From Caldilineales bacterium (GTDB lineage: Bacteria > Chloroflexota > Anaerolineae > JAAEKA01), in the NCBI GenBank assembly GCA_021463315.1, contig JAJTXO010000039.1:1-14937 (forward strand): a DNA stretch of 14,937 bases, in the 5' to 3' direction. The notes under the pieces were generated by a model. The model worked only from the letters and a program-made list of their open reading frames with translations. It did not search any database and was not told where the DNA came from. Shown here one piece after another: positions 6,622 to 13,976 of this stretch. The translations under genes and the position numbers were made by a program. Position 1 is the first letter of the stretch. Every line of letters begins with the position of its first letter.

Positions 6622-8643
6622 ATGAACAAGTCGATTAGCAGAGGCGTCGTAGCGCTGGCCATGATCTGCATCCTGCTCGCGCCAACAGTCAGTTGGGCGC
6701 AGCAGGCCCCCGATCGTCTGGGCAGAGCACCGGAGGGATGGAGCAGTTACTTCTCTCCCGAGTTGCACCTGTCGTTTGCTTATCCTGGGCATTGGAGGAT
6801 GTTACTTCCATCAACGCAGGTGGTTCAGGAACCGCTCTCTGATGAACCCTTGCCTGGACCCTCCGCAAATCCTGAAGGATACACGGTGGCGCTGGTTCCA
6901 CCTCGCGCAGATCCATCGGGCATCAGCGTGGTATACATCACCGCACAGAGCTTCGAGATCGCCATCGACGAGAGTTTAACCGACTGGTCGAGCAATCTCG
7001 ATAGGCTCTGGGGGATGACGTCCCCCGAATTCGCAAACGACGCGAGGAACCGAAACATTACACGAAACGACCTGCGCAGCGCGTTTCCGTCGGAACAAGT
7101 GCTGCACTTGCAGTTAATCAGGGAAGGGCAGGCGACGAGCCAAACGGTATACATCACGCATGGCCGCTTGGTCTACCTCATCAATGCCCTGCTCGATGCA
7201 GACGGAGGTGAGCGGTTAGCGCAAGCCTCGACGACGTTGAGCCAGATTGCCTCGACAGTTCAGTTTGCGCCCGGCGCGCCGACGGATCTGAACTCGCTCT
7301 GGGGTAACAACCATCCTCGTCTGACAATTGAGCAAAACATCGAGCTCCTTGAGGGATTTGGGGGCGACGAGCCTGCCTGTGATATCGTGTGCCGTGACGC
7401 AGCGGCAATCCGTGAAATGGAATCCAGCCCAGTTGATCCGCAGGAGTATCCGCCAGACCCCGTGTTTGAACAGATGGAGAGGCAGTATCGTGAAAGGCTT
7501 GGGATTCCCACGCAAGACCGGCCACCCAACGAAGACGGCGCCGATCCGGCAGAGTTGAGGTCGCCCGACGTATCGGGCAGGCGGAAGGCGCTTCCTCCCA
7601 ATTGGCTTACGCCTGTGAGACTGTCGAGTCGAGTCAATGTCGAATGTGGATCCGACCGCCATACGGGTCTCGCGGAATTCGCTCTGGACATATCAGTTGG
7701 CCCAGGGACAAACATCCGATCAGCACAGGGTGGTACGGTCGTAGTGTCAATGTGGGACACCACTGGCTATGGACATACGATCGTCGTGGGCTCAACCGTT
7801 GCTATGGCGGATGAAACCCGGACGTACTTCCACAGATATGCGCATCTCCAGGAGAGATTCGAGACTACCAATAGACCTGTTGCCCAGGGCTCCTTGTTAG
7901 GTACGAGCGGAGGATCTGGATTGCCGTTGGACCCGGTGACCGGACTTCCACGCTACCACTTGCACTTTCACATCAGCAAGGATACCTATGCACATTCTGA
8001 CCCTGCCCAACCACAACCTGTCGATGGATCTGCACTGGTCGGATTCGACTCAAGACCCCAATACCCATCGCAGTACGCTACTTGTGGGTATATCGTTCCA
8101 TTAAATCAGGCGGATATCTTGATCGAACCCGTTGCGTTCTGGCAGCGTGCCCGTCAAGGCGCACGGGGCCACTACTGGTTCTGCTACGGTGCGCCACATC
8201 AGTTCATCAACGAATGTGTCATGAGATCGGTACCCAACCTCGACAACGACTCTGGGCGGTGGAGTGCCGCTGGCCCGGTCGTTGATCCTGACGTACCTCG
8301 AATCGATTATCGGACTCATCACCTGGGTCCTGAAAACACAGCCACCTATCGCGTGTGGGTGTGTGGCGCAGCTTCCAGCGATACACCATGGTACGAAAAC
8401 GATTCCCTGCATATCGGCAGAAACAACACATATACGCTCGATGCAGCCAATATTTCCGGGTTCAACACCGGCTGGAGTTGGTCCAGCATGAGACTGCATG
8501 GCGGCTATCCCGCCATCAGCCTGACCGGCGGGGTCAACACCATTTCGGTGTGGATGCGGGAGGATGGGATGCAATTCAACCGCATCTTGCTCCGTCGAGA
8601 TCACACGAATACTCCGCCTGCGACTAGGTGTGGACCCTACTAA
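6622..8643 (+). CDS. Secreted M23-family metallopeptidase with C-terminal CBM-like domain
   Basis: A predicted exported 673-residue protein. Residues 1-26 are a signal peptide, probably cut after TVSWA. Residues about 40-220 resemble PsbP/DcrB-like domains (LHLSFAYPGHWRM, then VYITHGRLVYLINAL). After a Pro-rich linker the M23 (LytM) domain spans about 335-455. H347 and D356 (HTGLAEFALD), H408 in RYAHL and H446/H448 in YHLHFH are the expected zinc ligands and catalytic histidines, so peptidase activity is plausible, classically cleaving peptidoglycan cross-links. Residues about 565-660 form a beta-sandwich-like module (YRVWV, NDSLHIG, GWSWSSM, ISVWMREDG), probably ligand-binding. The start ATG at 6622 is preferred over TTG 6607 because GGAAGG (6609-6614) is correctly spaced. 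Base use is visibly less GC-rich than in the flanking housekeeping genes, suggesting transfer. Confidence 0.85.
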   Translation: MNKSISRGVVALAMICILLAPTVSWAQQAPDRLGRAPEGWSSYFSPELHLSFAYPGHWRMLLPSTQVVQEPLSDEPLPGPSANPEGYTVALVPPRADPSGISVVYITAQSFEIAIDESLTDWSSNLDRLWGMTSPEFANDARNRNITRNDLRSAFPSEQVLHLQLIREGQATSQTVYITHGRLVYLINALLDADGGERLAQASTTLSQIASTVQFAPGAPTDLNSLWGNNHPRLTIEQNIELLEGFGGDEPACDIVCRDAAAIREMESSPVDPQEYPPDPVFEQMERQYRERLGIPTQDRPPNEDGADPAELRSPDVSGRRKALPPNWLTPVRLSSRVNVECGSDRHTGLAEFALDISVGPGTNIRSAQGGTVVVSMWDTTGYGHTIVVGSTVAMADETRTYFHRYAHLQERFETTNRPVAQGSLLGTSGGSGLPLDPVTGLPRYHLHFHISKDTYAHSDPAQPQPVDGSALVGFDSRPQYPSQYATCGYIVPLNQADILIEPVAFWQRARQGARGHYWFCYGAPHQFINECVMRSVPNLDNDSGRWSAAGPVVDPDVPRIDYRTHHLGPENTATYRVWVCGAASSDTPWYENDSLHIGRNNTYTLDAANISGFNTGWSWSSMRLHGGYPAISLTGGVNTISVWMREDGMQFNRILLRRDHTNTPPATRCGPY

Positions 8644-8678
8644 CCACGTACAGGCATGTGCCAGATACGGTCCTACCT

Positions 8679-8742
8679 CACGCAAAGGCGCCAAGATCGC
8701 GAGAAGACGCCGCCTCTCTCCAAACCTGTGCGTCTTTGCGTG
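8679..8742. repeat. Imperfect inverted repeat downstream of the M23 gene
   Basis: CACGCAAAGGCGC (8679-8691) and GCGTCTTTGCGTG (8730-8742) are inverted copies matching at 12 of 13 positions, 38 bp apart. CGCAAAG/CTTTGCG pairs are, from general knowledge, another common dispersed intergenic repeat in this kind of genome. The structure starts 35 bp after the M23 stop and could also act as a transcript 3' end, though no T-run follows. The remaining bases between 8644 and 8812 show nothing else. Confidence 0.6.
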
Positions 8743-8812
8743 CGTCCAGATCGTCGGCCCTGAATGAAGTCCATTGCAGAATGGTCCGCAGAAAGTCGAG
8801 TGCGACTCAGCT

Positions 8813-9889
8813 ATGCGCATCTTCACCTTGATCCTCGTTGCCTTGACATGCGCTCTCACACTTGTAGCTTGCAGCGTCGAGGAACTGCCTTCTCCTGTGA
8901 GGACATTGCCCGCCTCTCCACGCCCGGAAGCCACGCCGACTGCACTGGCGCCAACTCCGCCCGTGTCGCCGGTACCTCAAACGACCGCGCCAACGCCCTC
9001 AGTCACATCGGACGCACCAACAGCCACCATCTCTCCTACTTCAGAGACTTCAGGCTACTCCTCTTTTTTGGGCGAAAACGCTTACAACGTCTCTCGCTGG
9101 TTCCACCTAACCTACTGGAATGCCATCTGGACCGTAGAACCTTCCCCGGACTCCGGTTATGGGCAAGCAGAACTTAGGCTGGTACATCGGACCATTCCAG
9201 GTTGCATTCTGGGGCTGCGAGGAGGCCCGAGGGACCTGGCTTTCAGCCATTCGACAAATCTGGGCAGTCGCGACTGGGGCGTCTATGAATTGAAAACCGA
9301 TAACCTTGACATTTGGTCATACACAACTTGGCCGGAGGGTTGGAAGGATACCCCTTTTTTCTTCGATCTGCGCTTTCCGTTGCATGCGGCTGACGATGTT
9401 CGCCAGGCCTGCCAGGCTGACGCGGAGGCTGTGCTGACAACGTTCCGGCCGACCGAAACGCTCACCCCCACCGCCCTGCCCGTGATGGATGCGTCTGGAT
9501 ACGTGACGCTGGCGCTATCCGCTGCCCCGCAGGCTGCGACGCCGTTCCAGGTGCGTTACGCGGCCGAAGCCTGGAACCTTGCCACCTACGATGTGCTGAT
9601 CGAGCCTCGCGGCAGCGGCTGTTCACTCTGGCTGGCGCCGGCGCTAGATCGCAGCGACAGCGCCCCTGTCTCGGAAGAGATCGAGCTGGGCGGCTACGTT
9701 TGGGAAGTGCGCGTCCTACCTGACCCGGTCCTTGGCGGGATCGTCATCTACGAGACGAGGCTGGAGGGCGATCGAGACTATCGTTTCCATCTCTACCTCG
9801 CCTACACCGAATCAGACCAGCTCGTCACCGACTGCCGATCGCGGGCCGAGGCGGTCATCGCCACATTCCAGCCTCTCGCCGTTCCCTAG
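8813..9889 (+). CDS. Two-domain lipoprotein, paralogue 1, unknown function
   Basis: A 358-residue predicted lipoprotein. The signal MRIFTLILVALTCALTLVAC ends in lipobox L-V-A-C with C20 as lipidated residue. A Pro/Thr/Ser-rich spacer follows (about 25-80). Two similar domains come next: A (about 82-218, ending FDLRFPLHAADDVRQACQA then VLTTFRP) and B (about 232-355, ending YRFHLYLAYTESDQLV then VIATFQP). Both contain a C-x-L-x-L strand (GCILGLRGG, GCSLWLAPA) and a final Asp/Cys-rich helix, which suggests internal duplication. I do not recognise a named family. ATG 8813 is chosen over 8774 because the signal peptide begins there and the paralogue at 12783 starts at the same place; the Shine-Dalgarno is weak. 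Unlike that paralogue, no palindromic repeat lies upstream. Confidence 0.85.
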   Translation: MRIFTLILVALTCALTLVACSVEELPSPVRTLPASPRPEATPTALAPTPPVSPVPQTTAPTPSVTSDAPTATISPTSETSGYSSFLGENAYNVSRWFHLTYWNAIWTVEPSPDSGYGQAELRLVHRTIPGCILGLRGGPRDLAFSHSTNLGSRDWGVYELKTDNLDIWSYTTWPEGWKDTPFFFDLRFPLHAADDVRQACQADAEAVLTTFRPTETLTPTALPVMDASGYVTLALSAAPQAATPFQVRYAAEAWNLATYDVLIEPRGSGCSLWLAPALDRSDSAPVSEEIELGGYVWEVRVLPDPVLGGIVIYETRLEGDRDYRFHLYLAYTESDQLVTDCRSRAEAVIATFQPLAVP

Positions 9890-9983
9890 TGCTTCGTTAA
9901 GCTAGACTTTACAGTTTGTACCACGCTCGTATGTGGTTGCACAAAAACGAGAAATCCAAACTACCAGAGCACTAGTATGTCCT

Positions 9984-10115
9984 GGGCAGGGTGATCCGGC
10001 AAATCAGCGCAGCTTCTGGCGTGGCAACGGGCTCCCGCGTCTGCGCCAGAATTCGCAGCGTAATACGCCCAAAAATCGCTGTGGGCGCGACTCGCCAAAA
10101 TTGGCGAGTCTGGCT
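9984..10115. repeat. Dispersed repeat B (132 bp) ending in the 22-bp palindrome
   Basis: Aligns without gaps to repeat C (12616-12747); about 20 mismatches in 132 positions were counted by eye. The last part is strictly conserved: palindrome at 10089-10110 (arms GACTCGCCAA and TTGGCGAGTC around AA) plus TGGCT. It also shares the palindrome and the following TGGCTATTGAC with repeat A. Confidence 0.85.
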
Positions 10116-10146
10116 ATTGACAGCGGCGTGGAGTTCCTGCTATCAT
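10089..10146 (+). promoter_or_regulatory. Promoter and palindromic operator of the beta-propeller lipoprotein gene
   Basis: The palindrome (10089-10110) is followed by TGGCTA, a perfect TTGACA (10117-10122), 18 bp, then TATCAT (10141-10146). Transcription would begin near 10153, placing the palindrome centre roughly 53 bp upstream of it, an activator-like position. The geometry is identical to the site before the M23 gene. Confidence 0.6.
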
Positions 10147-10220
10147 TGGGATAACACACGATACTCTCCTGTGCGACCGTTTGATGCGGTCGCCAGGGAA
10201 TCAGGCGAGGAGCGTTTTTC

Positions 10221-11567
10221 ATGACAGCACGAACAACGGTTGCTTCAGTAGCCAGTGCGATGCTTCTGCTGGGGCTGCTTACAGCCTGCGGTCCTGAGGC
10301 ATTGCCATCGGGCAGCGTCTTGTCCCAAACAGAACCAGAGCCAACTGCCCAAGAAGCTGCTTCGCATAGCGCGCCCACCCTGGAAGCTTCGGTCGAACCT
10401 ACTCCAGCGCTCACCGTGGACTCGCCGGACGCGGTGGATATCTTCGAAATCGCCCAAGAACAGACAGCAGCCGGCGAAGCAGTCATGACGATCCAGGTGA
10501 CGCTTGGCGAAGGTGACGATCAACTACGCGTGGCAGCCAGCCAGACCACGGGAGTGTTGCTGCCGTGCTATCCCGCGGCTCCCGCCCCGGCGGGCAAACT
10601 GTACACTTGCCGGACTGGCGGCGGCTTCGACGTTGATCGGTGGATTGCTGAGTGGGGGAAGGGCAAGCAGCAACTCCTGGTCCACCAGAGTATGGGAGCG
10701 TCCGCTTGGTCCTCGGATGGCAATCGGGTAGCCTTCAGCACATGGGCCGGGCAGGATGAGCAGGGCAACATGCCGCTCAAGGTGCTCGATTTGACCACGG
10801 GTGAGGAATGGGTAGCCGGGATGATGTCGGCCCCTTACCAGATGTCCTTTACTCCCACAGACGAGTTGGTCTACCTGGCTGACGGCGCGTTGCAGGTACT
10901 TGACTTGCCAGGGACGCTTCAGGGAGACCCATTGCCGGCCAGGAGCATTCCCCTCAAGGATATTCCTCCCAATGAAGCCTATCTGCGGACGGATCCCTCA
11001 AGCGCGTCGAGCGCGGCTTGGTTTCAGGTGTCGCCCAAAGGCGACAAGGTGGCATTGCTGCGGGAGTTCAACGCCGAAGGCGGCAAGCTGAGCATTCTCG
11101 ACCTGGAGAGTGGCCACGAGGTGATGGTCGCCGAGCAGATGCTCAACCTACACGGCGCTATCACCAACATCTTTGCGTGGTCGCCCGATGGCAGCACGCT
11201 GGCATTCGTCAATCTGGCCGATGGCGGCTTGATAGGAGACGCTCCTCAAATGTATTCAGAGCTGTGGCTGGTTGATGCGGACGGCGCCAACTTGCGCCAG
11301 CTTTGGCGGTCAGAACAACCCTATCTGGGCTATACGGCCTTGCGATGGCTGCCCAATGGAAAGGCCATTCTCACAGCCGCTGCCGTAGAATCTTTCAGTG
11401 ATCTTGTTCAGGTTACTCACGCCCAATCCGGCCAGCGCGCCGATCTGTTCCGGGGCGGCAAGGGTATATACCTGACGGAGACAGCGCCCGGGGTGGCGAC
11501 GGTCTTGATGCAGAGCGCGTTTGGGTCGGGCTTGATGGTCGATGTGGCGTCTCTTGTTTATCAGTAG
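10221..11567 (+). CDS. TolB-like WD40/PD40 beta-propeller lipoprotein
   Basis: A 448-residue predicted surface lipoprotein. The signal ends at lipobox L-T-A-C (C23). Residues about 30-75 are a Pro/Thr/Glu-rich spacer. The rest contains several PD40-type blades: SAWSSDGNRVAFSTW, FQVSPKGDKVALLRE, FAWSPDGSTLAFVNL with LWLVDADGANLRQLW behind it, and ALRWLPNGKAILTAA. Such propellers usually bind proteins or ligands at the envelope, as TolB does; no catalytic residues are evident and tol/pal partners are absent, so it is not TolB itself. The start ATG has GAGGAG (10207-10212) 8 nt upstream. It has its own promoter with the palindromic site. It converges with the regulator gene, with 18 bp between the stops and no visible terminator. 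Confidence 0.87.
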   Translation: MTARTTVASVASAMLLLGLLTACGPEALPSGSVLSQTEPEPTAQEAASHSAPTLEASVEPTPALTVDSPDAVDIFEIAQEQTAAGEAVMTIQVTLGEGDDQLRVAASQTTGVLLPCYPAAPAPAGKLYTCRTGGGFDVDRWIAEWGKGKQQLLVHQSMGASAWSSDGNRVAFSTWAGQDEQGNMPLKVLDLTTGEEWVAGMMSAPYQMSFTPTDELVYLADGALQVLDLPGTLQGDPLPARSIPLKDIPPNEAYLRTDPSSASSAAWFQVSPKGDKVALLREFNAEGGKLSILDLESGHEVMVAEQMLNLHGAITNIFAWSPDGSTLAFVNLADGGLIGDAPQMYSELWLVDADGANLRQLWRSEQPYLGYTALRWLPNGKAILTAAAVESFSDLVQVTHAQSGQRADLFRGGKGIYLTETAPGVATVLMQSAFGSGLMVDVASLVYQ

Positions 11568-11585
11568 CGCTGGAGTGGCGCCGCC

Positions 11586-12461
11586 CTAATGGTCGACTAT
11601 CCATTTGGGCCAGTCCACCAACGCCACCGCCTCGTTCTCCTGCACCAAAGCGGCAAAGGCCGCGGCCGTTTCAGCCTCCAGGGGGACGAACATGCCCAGC
11701 ACCAACTCACCCCAGGGCGTGGGTTGCACCGTCGGCGTGCCCAGGTAGCGCAGCGGCTGGCCGGTGACCGGGTGCGCATGGGCGTATTCGATCAAGCTGC
11801 GCTCCGGCCTGTCTCCCGCGTCCATGGCCATATCCCACAGAAGGCGGAACTGCGGCAAGCGCCGCAACTCCCGCAGCCGGTCCGCCATGGCCGGCTCGGC
11901 GCGGCGCTTGAGAGACACGCGACGGAAGAACAGCATCTGGCGCACCGCGATCTGCTCCCAGTCTGCGCCCAACCGGCTGGCGTAGCCCAGGGCCGGCTCG
12001 CAGATCACGCGCATGGTGTGGAAGCGAGCGTGTTGCCAACTGGCATCGGCTTCCAGCGTCTCCCGCGACAGGCCGACCAGCCCGGTCGCCCCCGTGTTGG
12101 CAGCCACCAGGTCGCCGAAATCGTCGTACAGAAAGGCCGGCAAGGAGAGGCTGGCCAGCAGATCGAGCTGCCGGCGCATCTCTCGCTCCCCAGCGCCAGG
12201 CTCAGCCGGGGGGCTGGCCGGCGGGTCGCTCAGGGCCAGCACCGCCAGCTCGCGCCGCTCCCAGAGCGTCAGTTGCAGCGCGTCGCCCAGCCGGGCCATT
12301 AGATCCGGGTCAGGCGCCCGTTTGCCCTGCTCGAGCTTGCGGATGATGTGAACACCCAACCCCGTGGCTTCGCCCAGCCGCTCTTGCGTCCAGGACAGCC
12401 CGTCCTCGTCGCGTCGCTCCGCTCGCAATACCGCTACCACCTGGCCAAATGACTGGTACAT
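11586..12461 (-). CDS. XRE-family transcriptional regulator with MmyB-like ligand-binding domain
   Basis: A 291-residue cytoplasmic regulator. Residues about 8-66 form an XRE helix-turn-helix (SWTQERLGEATGLGVHIIRK, LEQGKRAPDPDLMARLGDAL). Residues about 100-280 match the MmyB-like ligand-binding (MLTR) domain: LPAFLYDDFGDLVAANTGA, then the R/L-rich helices and the beta strands RYLGTPTVQPTPWGELVLG and MFVPLEAET near the end. Members of this family in actinobacteria and others often control neighbouring oxidoreductase genes in response to a small, possibly lipid-like, ligand. No oxidoreductase is adjacent here. The start ATG has GGAG 8 nt upstream. Its target is unknown; the nearby palindromes are a possible but unproven candidate. 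Confidence 0.9.
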   Translation of the reverse strand: MYQSFGQVVAVLRAERRDEDGLSWTQERLGEATGLGVHIIRKLEQGKRAPDPDLMARLGDALQLTLWERRELAVLALSDPPASPPAEPGAGEREMRRQLDLLASLSLPAFLYDDFGDLVAANTGATGLVGLSRETLEADASWQHARFHTMRVICEPALGYASRLGADWEQIAVRQMLFFRRVSLKRRAEPAMADRLRELRRLPQFRLLWDMAMDAGDRPERSLIEYAHAHPVTGQPLRYLGTPTVQPTPWGELVLGMFVPLEAETAAAFAALVQENEAVALVDWPKWIVDH

Positions 12462-12782
12462 GGCGTTTTCTCCGTCCGATGGTTCCCTGCGCTATTTCGA
12501 CCGTTCGGTTCATGCTCCGCCTCATCTCTGGCATCATCCTGTACAGGCGGACATCAGAGCGGCGTAAGGCGGATCAGACCAAACCACACCTGCTCAGCAC
12601 CGGCCAGTATACGCAGGGCAGGGAGGTCTGGCAAACCAGCGCGGCTTTTGGCGTGGCAACGCCCTCCCGCGTCTGCACCAGCATTCACAGCGCAAACCGA
12701 CCAGAGATCGCCGTAGGCGCAACTCGCCAAAATTGGCGAGTCTGGCTGCAGAACGGCTATCGAAAGCGAGTGCGACTCAGCT
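12462..12782. other. Divergent intergenic region with repeat C
   Basis: This separates the regulator (minus) from lipoprotein paralogue 2 (plus). The first 150 bp should hold the regulator's promoter, but no convincing hexamer pair is seen. Repeat C occupies 12616-12747. After it the sequence switches to the block also found before paralogue 1 (GCAGAA, then CGAGTGCGACTCAGCT up to the ATG). Confidence 0.65.
12616..12747. repeat. Dispersed repeat C (132 bp) ending in the palindrome, without the promoter
   Basis: Ungapped partner of repeat B, and partner of repeat A over its last 60 bp. The palindrome is at 12721-12742 (left arm AACTCGCCAA, one change at the outer base). Directly after TGGCT the similarity to A and B stops; the TTGAC and TA-box of those copies are missing. 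The repeat therefore ends at this point, or the promoter was replaced. Confidence 0.85.
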
Positions 12783-13976
12783 ATGCGCATCCTCACTATG
12801 ATCCTCGTTGCCGTGGCATCCGCTCTCACACTCATGGCTTGTAGCGTCGAGGAATTGCCTTCTCCGGTGACGACATTGCCAGCCTCTCCGCGCCCGGAAG
12901 CCACGCTGACTGCGCTGGCGCTAACTCTGCTCGTGCCGCCGTCACCTCAAACGACCGCGCCAACGCCTTCAGTCACACCGGACGCACCAGCAGCCACCGC
13001 CCCTTCTGCTTCAGAGCCTTCGGACTACTCCTCCTTTCTGGGCGATGACGCTTACAATGTCTCTCGCTGGTTTCATCTAGCCTATTCGAATGCCCTCTGG
13101 GTATCATCTCAAAAAGCCGGGGTCGAGACTTCCGAAGTCTGCGCAGGTTTGTTCAAAACGGGCTCACAGTCCATAAGACTTCGGAAGTCTCCCCAATCTA
13201 TTGAGATGACACCCCTCTGGACCATAGAACCTTCCCCGGACTCCGGTTATGGCCAACCAAAATTCAGGCTGGTGCACCATTCAATTGCAGGTTGCATCCT
13301 GGGACTGCGAGGAGGCCCCAGGCACCTCGCTTTCAGCCATTCGACGAAGCTGGGCAGTCACGACTGGGGCGTCTATGAATTGAAAACCGATGACCTGGAC
13401 ATCTGGTCATACACAACTTGGGTAGAGGGTTGGGAGGATACACCTCTTATCTTCGATTTGCGCTTTCCATTGCATGTGGCTGACGATGTTCGCCAGACCT
13501 GCCAGGCTGACGCGGAGGCTGTGCTGGCAACGTTCCGGCCGGCTGAAACGCCCACCCCCACCCCCCTGCCCGTGGTCGATGCGTCTGGATCCGTGACGCT
13601 GGCGCTATCCGCTGCCCCGCAGGCTGCGACGCCGTTCCAGGTGCGTTACGCGGCCGACGCCTGGACCCTCGCCACCTACGATGTGCTGATCGAGCCTGGC
13701 AGCGGCGCCGGCTGTTCGCTCTGGCTGGCGCCGAGGCTGGATCGCAGCGACAGCGCCCCTGTTTTGGAAGAAATCGAGCTGGGCGGCTACGTCTGGAAAG
13801 TGCGCGTCCTCCCGGACCCGACAAATGGCGGGATCATTGTCTACGAGACGAGGCTGGATGACGATCGACTCTACCGTTTCCACCTTTACCTCGCCTACAC
13901 CGAATCAGACCAACTCGTTGCCGACTGCCGATCGCGGGCCGAAGCAGTCATCGCGACGTTCGAGGCAAAGGACTGA
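12783..13976 (+). CDS. Two-domain lipoprotein, paralogue 2, carrying an in-frame MITE
   Basis: A 397-residue predicted lipoprotein, closely related to the product of 8813-9889 along its whole length; the second halves are nearly identical at DNA level. The signal ends at lipobox L-M-A-C (C20), followed by a Pro/Thr/Ala-rich spacer and two similar C-x-L-x-L domains. The one large difference is 40 extra residues, 107-146, placed after W106 in domain A. These are encoded by a 112-bp MITE plus its 8-bp target duplication. The insert keeps the frame and has no stop, but it splits the start of domain A, so the fold may be altered. The rest shows no frameshift, which argues that the gene is still maintained or that the insertion is recent. 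Function unknown. Confidence 0.85.
   Translation: MRILTMILVAVASALTLMACSVEELPSPVTTLPASPRPEATLTALALTLLVPPSPQTTAPTPSVTPDAPAATAPSASEPSDYSSFLGDDAYNVSRWFHLAYSNALWVSSQKAGVETSEVCAGLFKTGSQSIRLRKSPQSIEMTPLWTIEPSPDSGYGQPKFRLVHHSIAGCILGLRGGPRHLAFSHSTKLGSHDWGVYELKTDDLDIWSYTTWVEGWEDTPLIFDLRFPLHVADDVRQTCQADAEAVLATFRPAETPTPTPLPVVDASGSVTLALSAAPQAATPFQVRYAADAWTLATYDVLIEPGSGAGCSLWLAPRLDRSDSAPVLEEIELGGYVWKVRVLPDPTNGGIIVYETRLDDDRLYRFHLYLAYTESDQLVADCRSRAEAVIATFEAKD
13093..13220. mobile_element. MITE copy 2, complete 112 bp with 8-bp target-site duplication
   Basis: The element is 13101-13212. Terminal inverted repeats are GTATCATCTCAA (13101-13112) and TTGAGATGACAC (13201-13212), matching at 11 of 12. Inside, AGACTTCCGAAGTCT (13126-13140) and its reverse complement AGACTTCGGAAGTCT (13176-13190) face each other, and each is itself nearly palindromic. 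The 8-bp duplication CCCTCTGG flanks it at 13093-13100 and 13213-13220. The uninterrupted paralogue (around 9120-9132) has this target once. No transposase is encoded; an 8-bp duplication is made by several IS families, so I do not assign one. Confidence 0.92.

Larger units (their letters stand above)
9890..10220. other. Intergenic region with repeat B and a promoter
   Basis: The first 90 bp hold nothing clear beyond a weak ACCAC/GTGGT hairpin (9920-9937), which could end the upstream transcript. Repeat B follows (9984-10115), then a promoter (10117-10146) and a leader of about 70 nt. That leader carries a perfect 7-bp hairpin, GCGACCG (10173-10179), 7-nt loop, CGGTCGC (10187-10193), before the Shine-Dalgarno of the next gene. 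Short open frames across this stretch are produced by the repeat and are not supported as genes. Confidence 0.7.

Noticed and set aside
9933..10224. Short plus-strand open frames across repeat B
   Set aside because: Their shared residues come only from the repeated DNA and its palindrome; no Shine-Dalgarno, no family, and the same frame in repeat A is cut by a stop.
12721..12742. CRISPR or phage attachment site made of the repeated palindromes
   Set aside because: There are only three distant copies, no regular spacing, no cas, integrase or tRNA gene; a dispersed repeat or operator explains them better.
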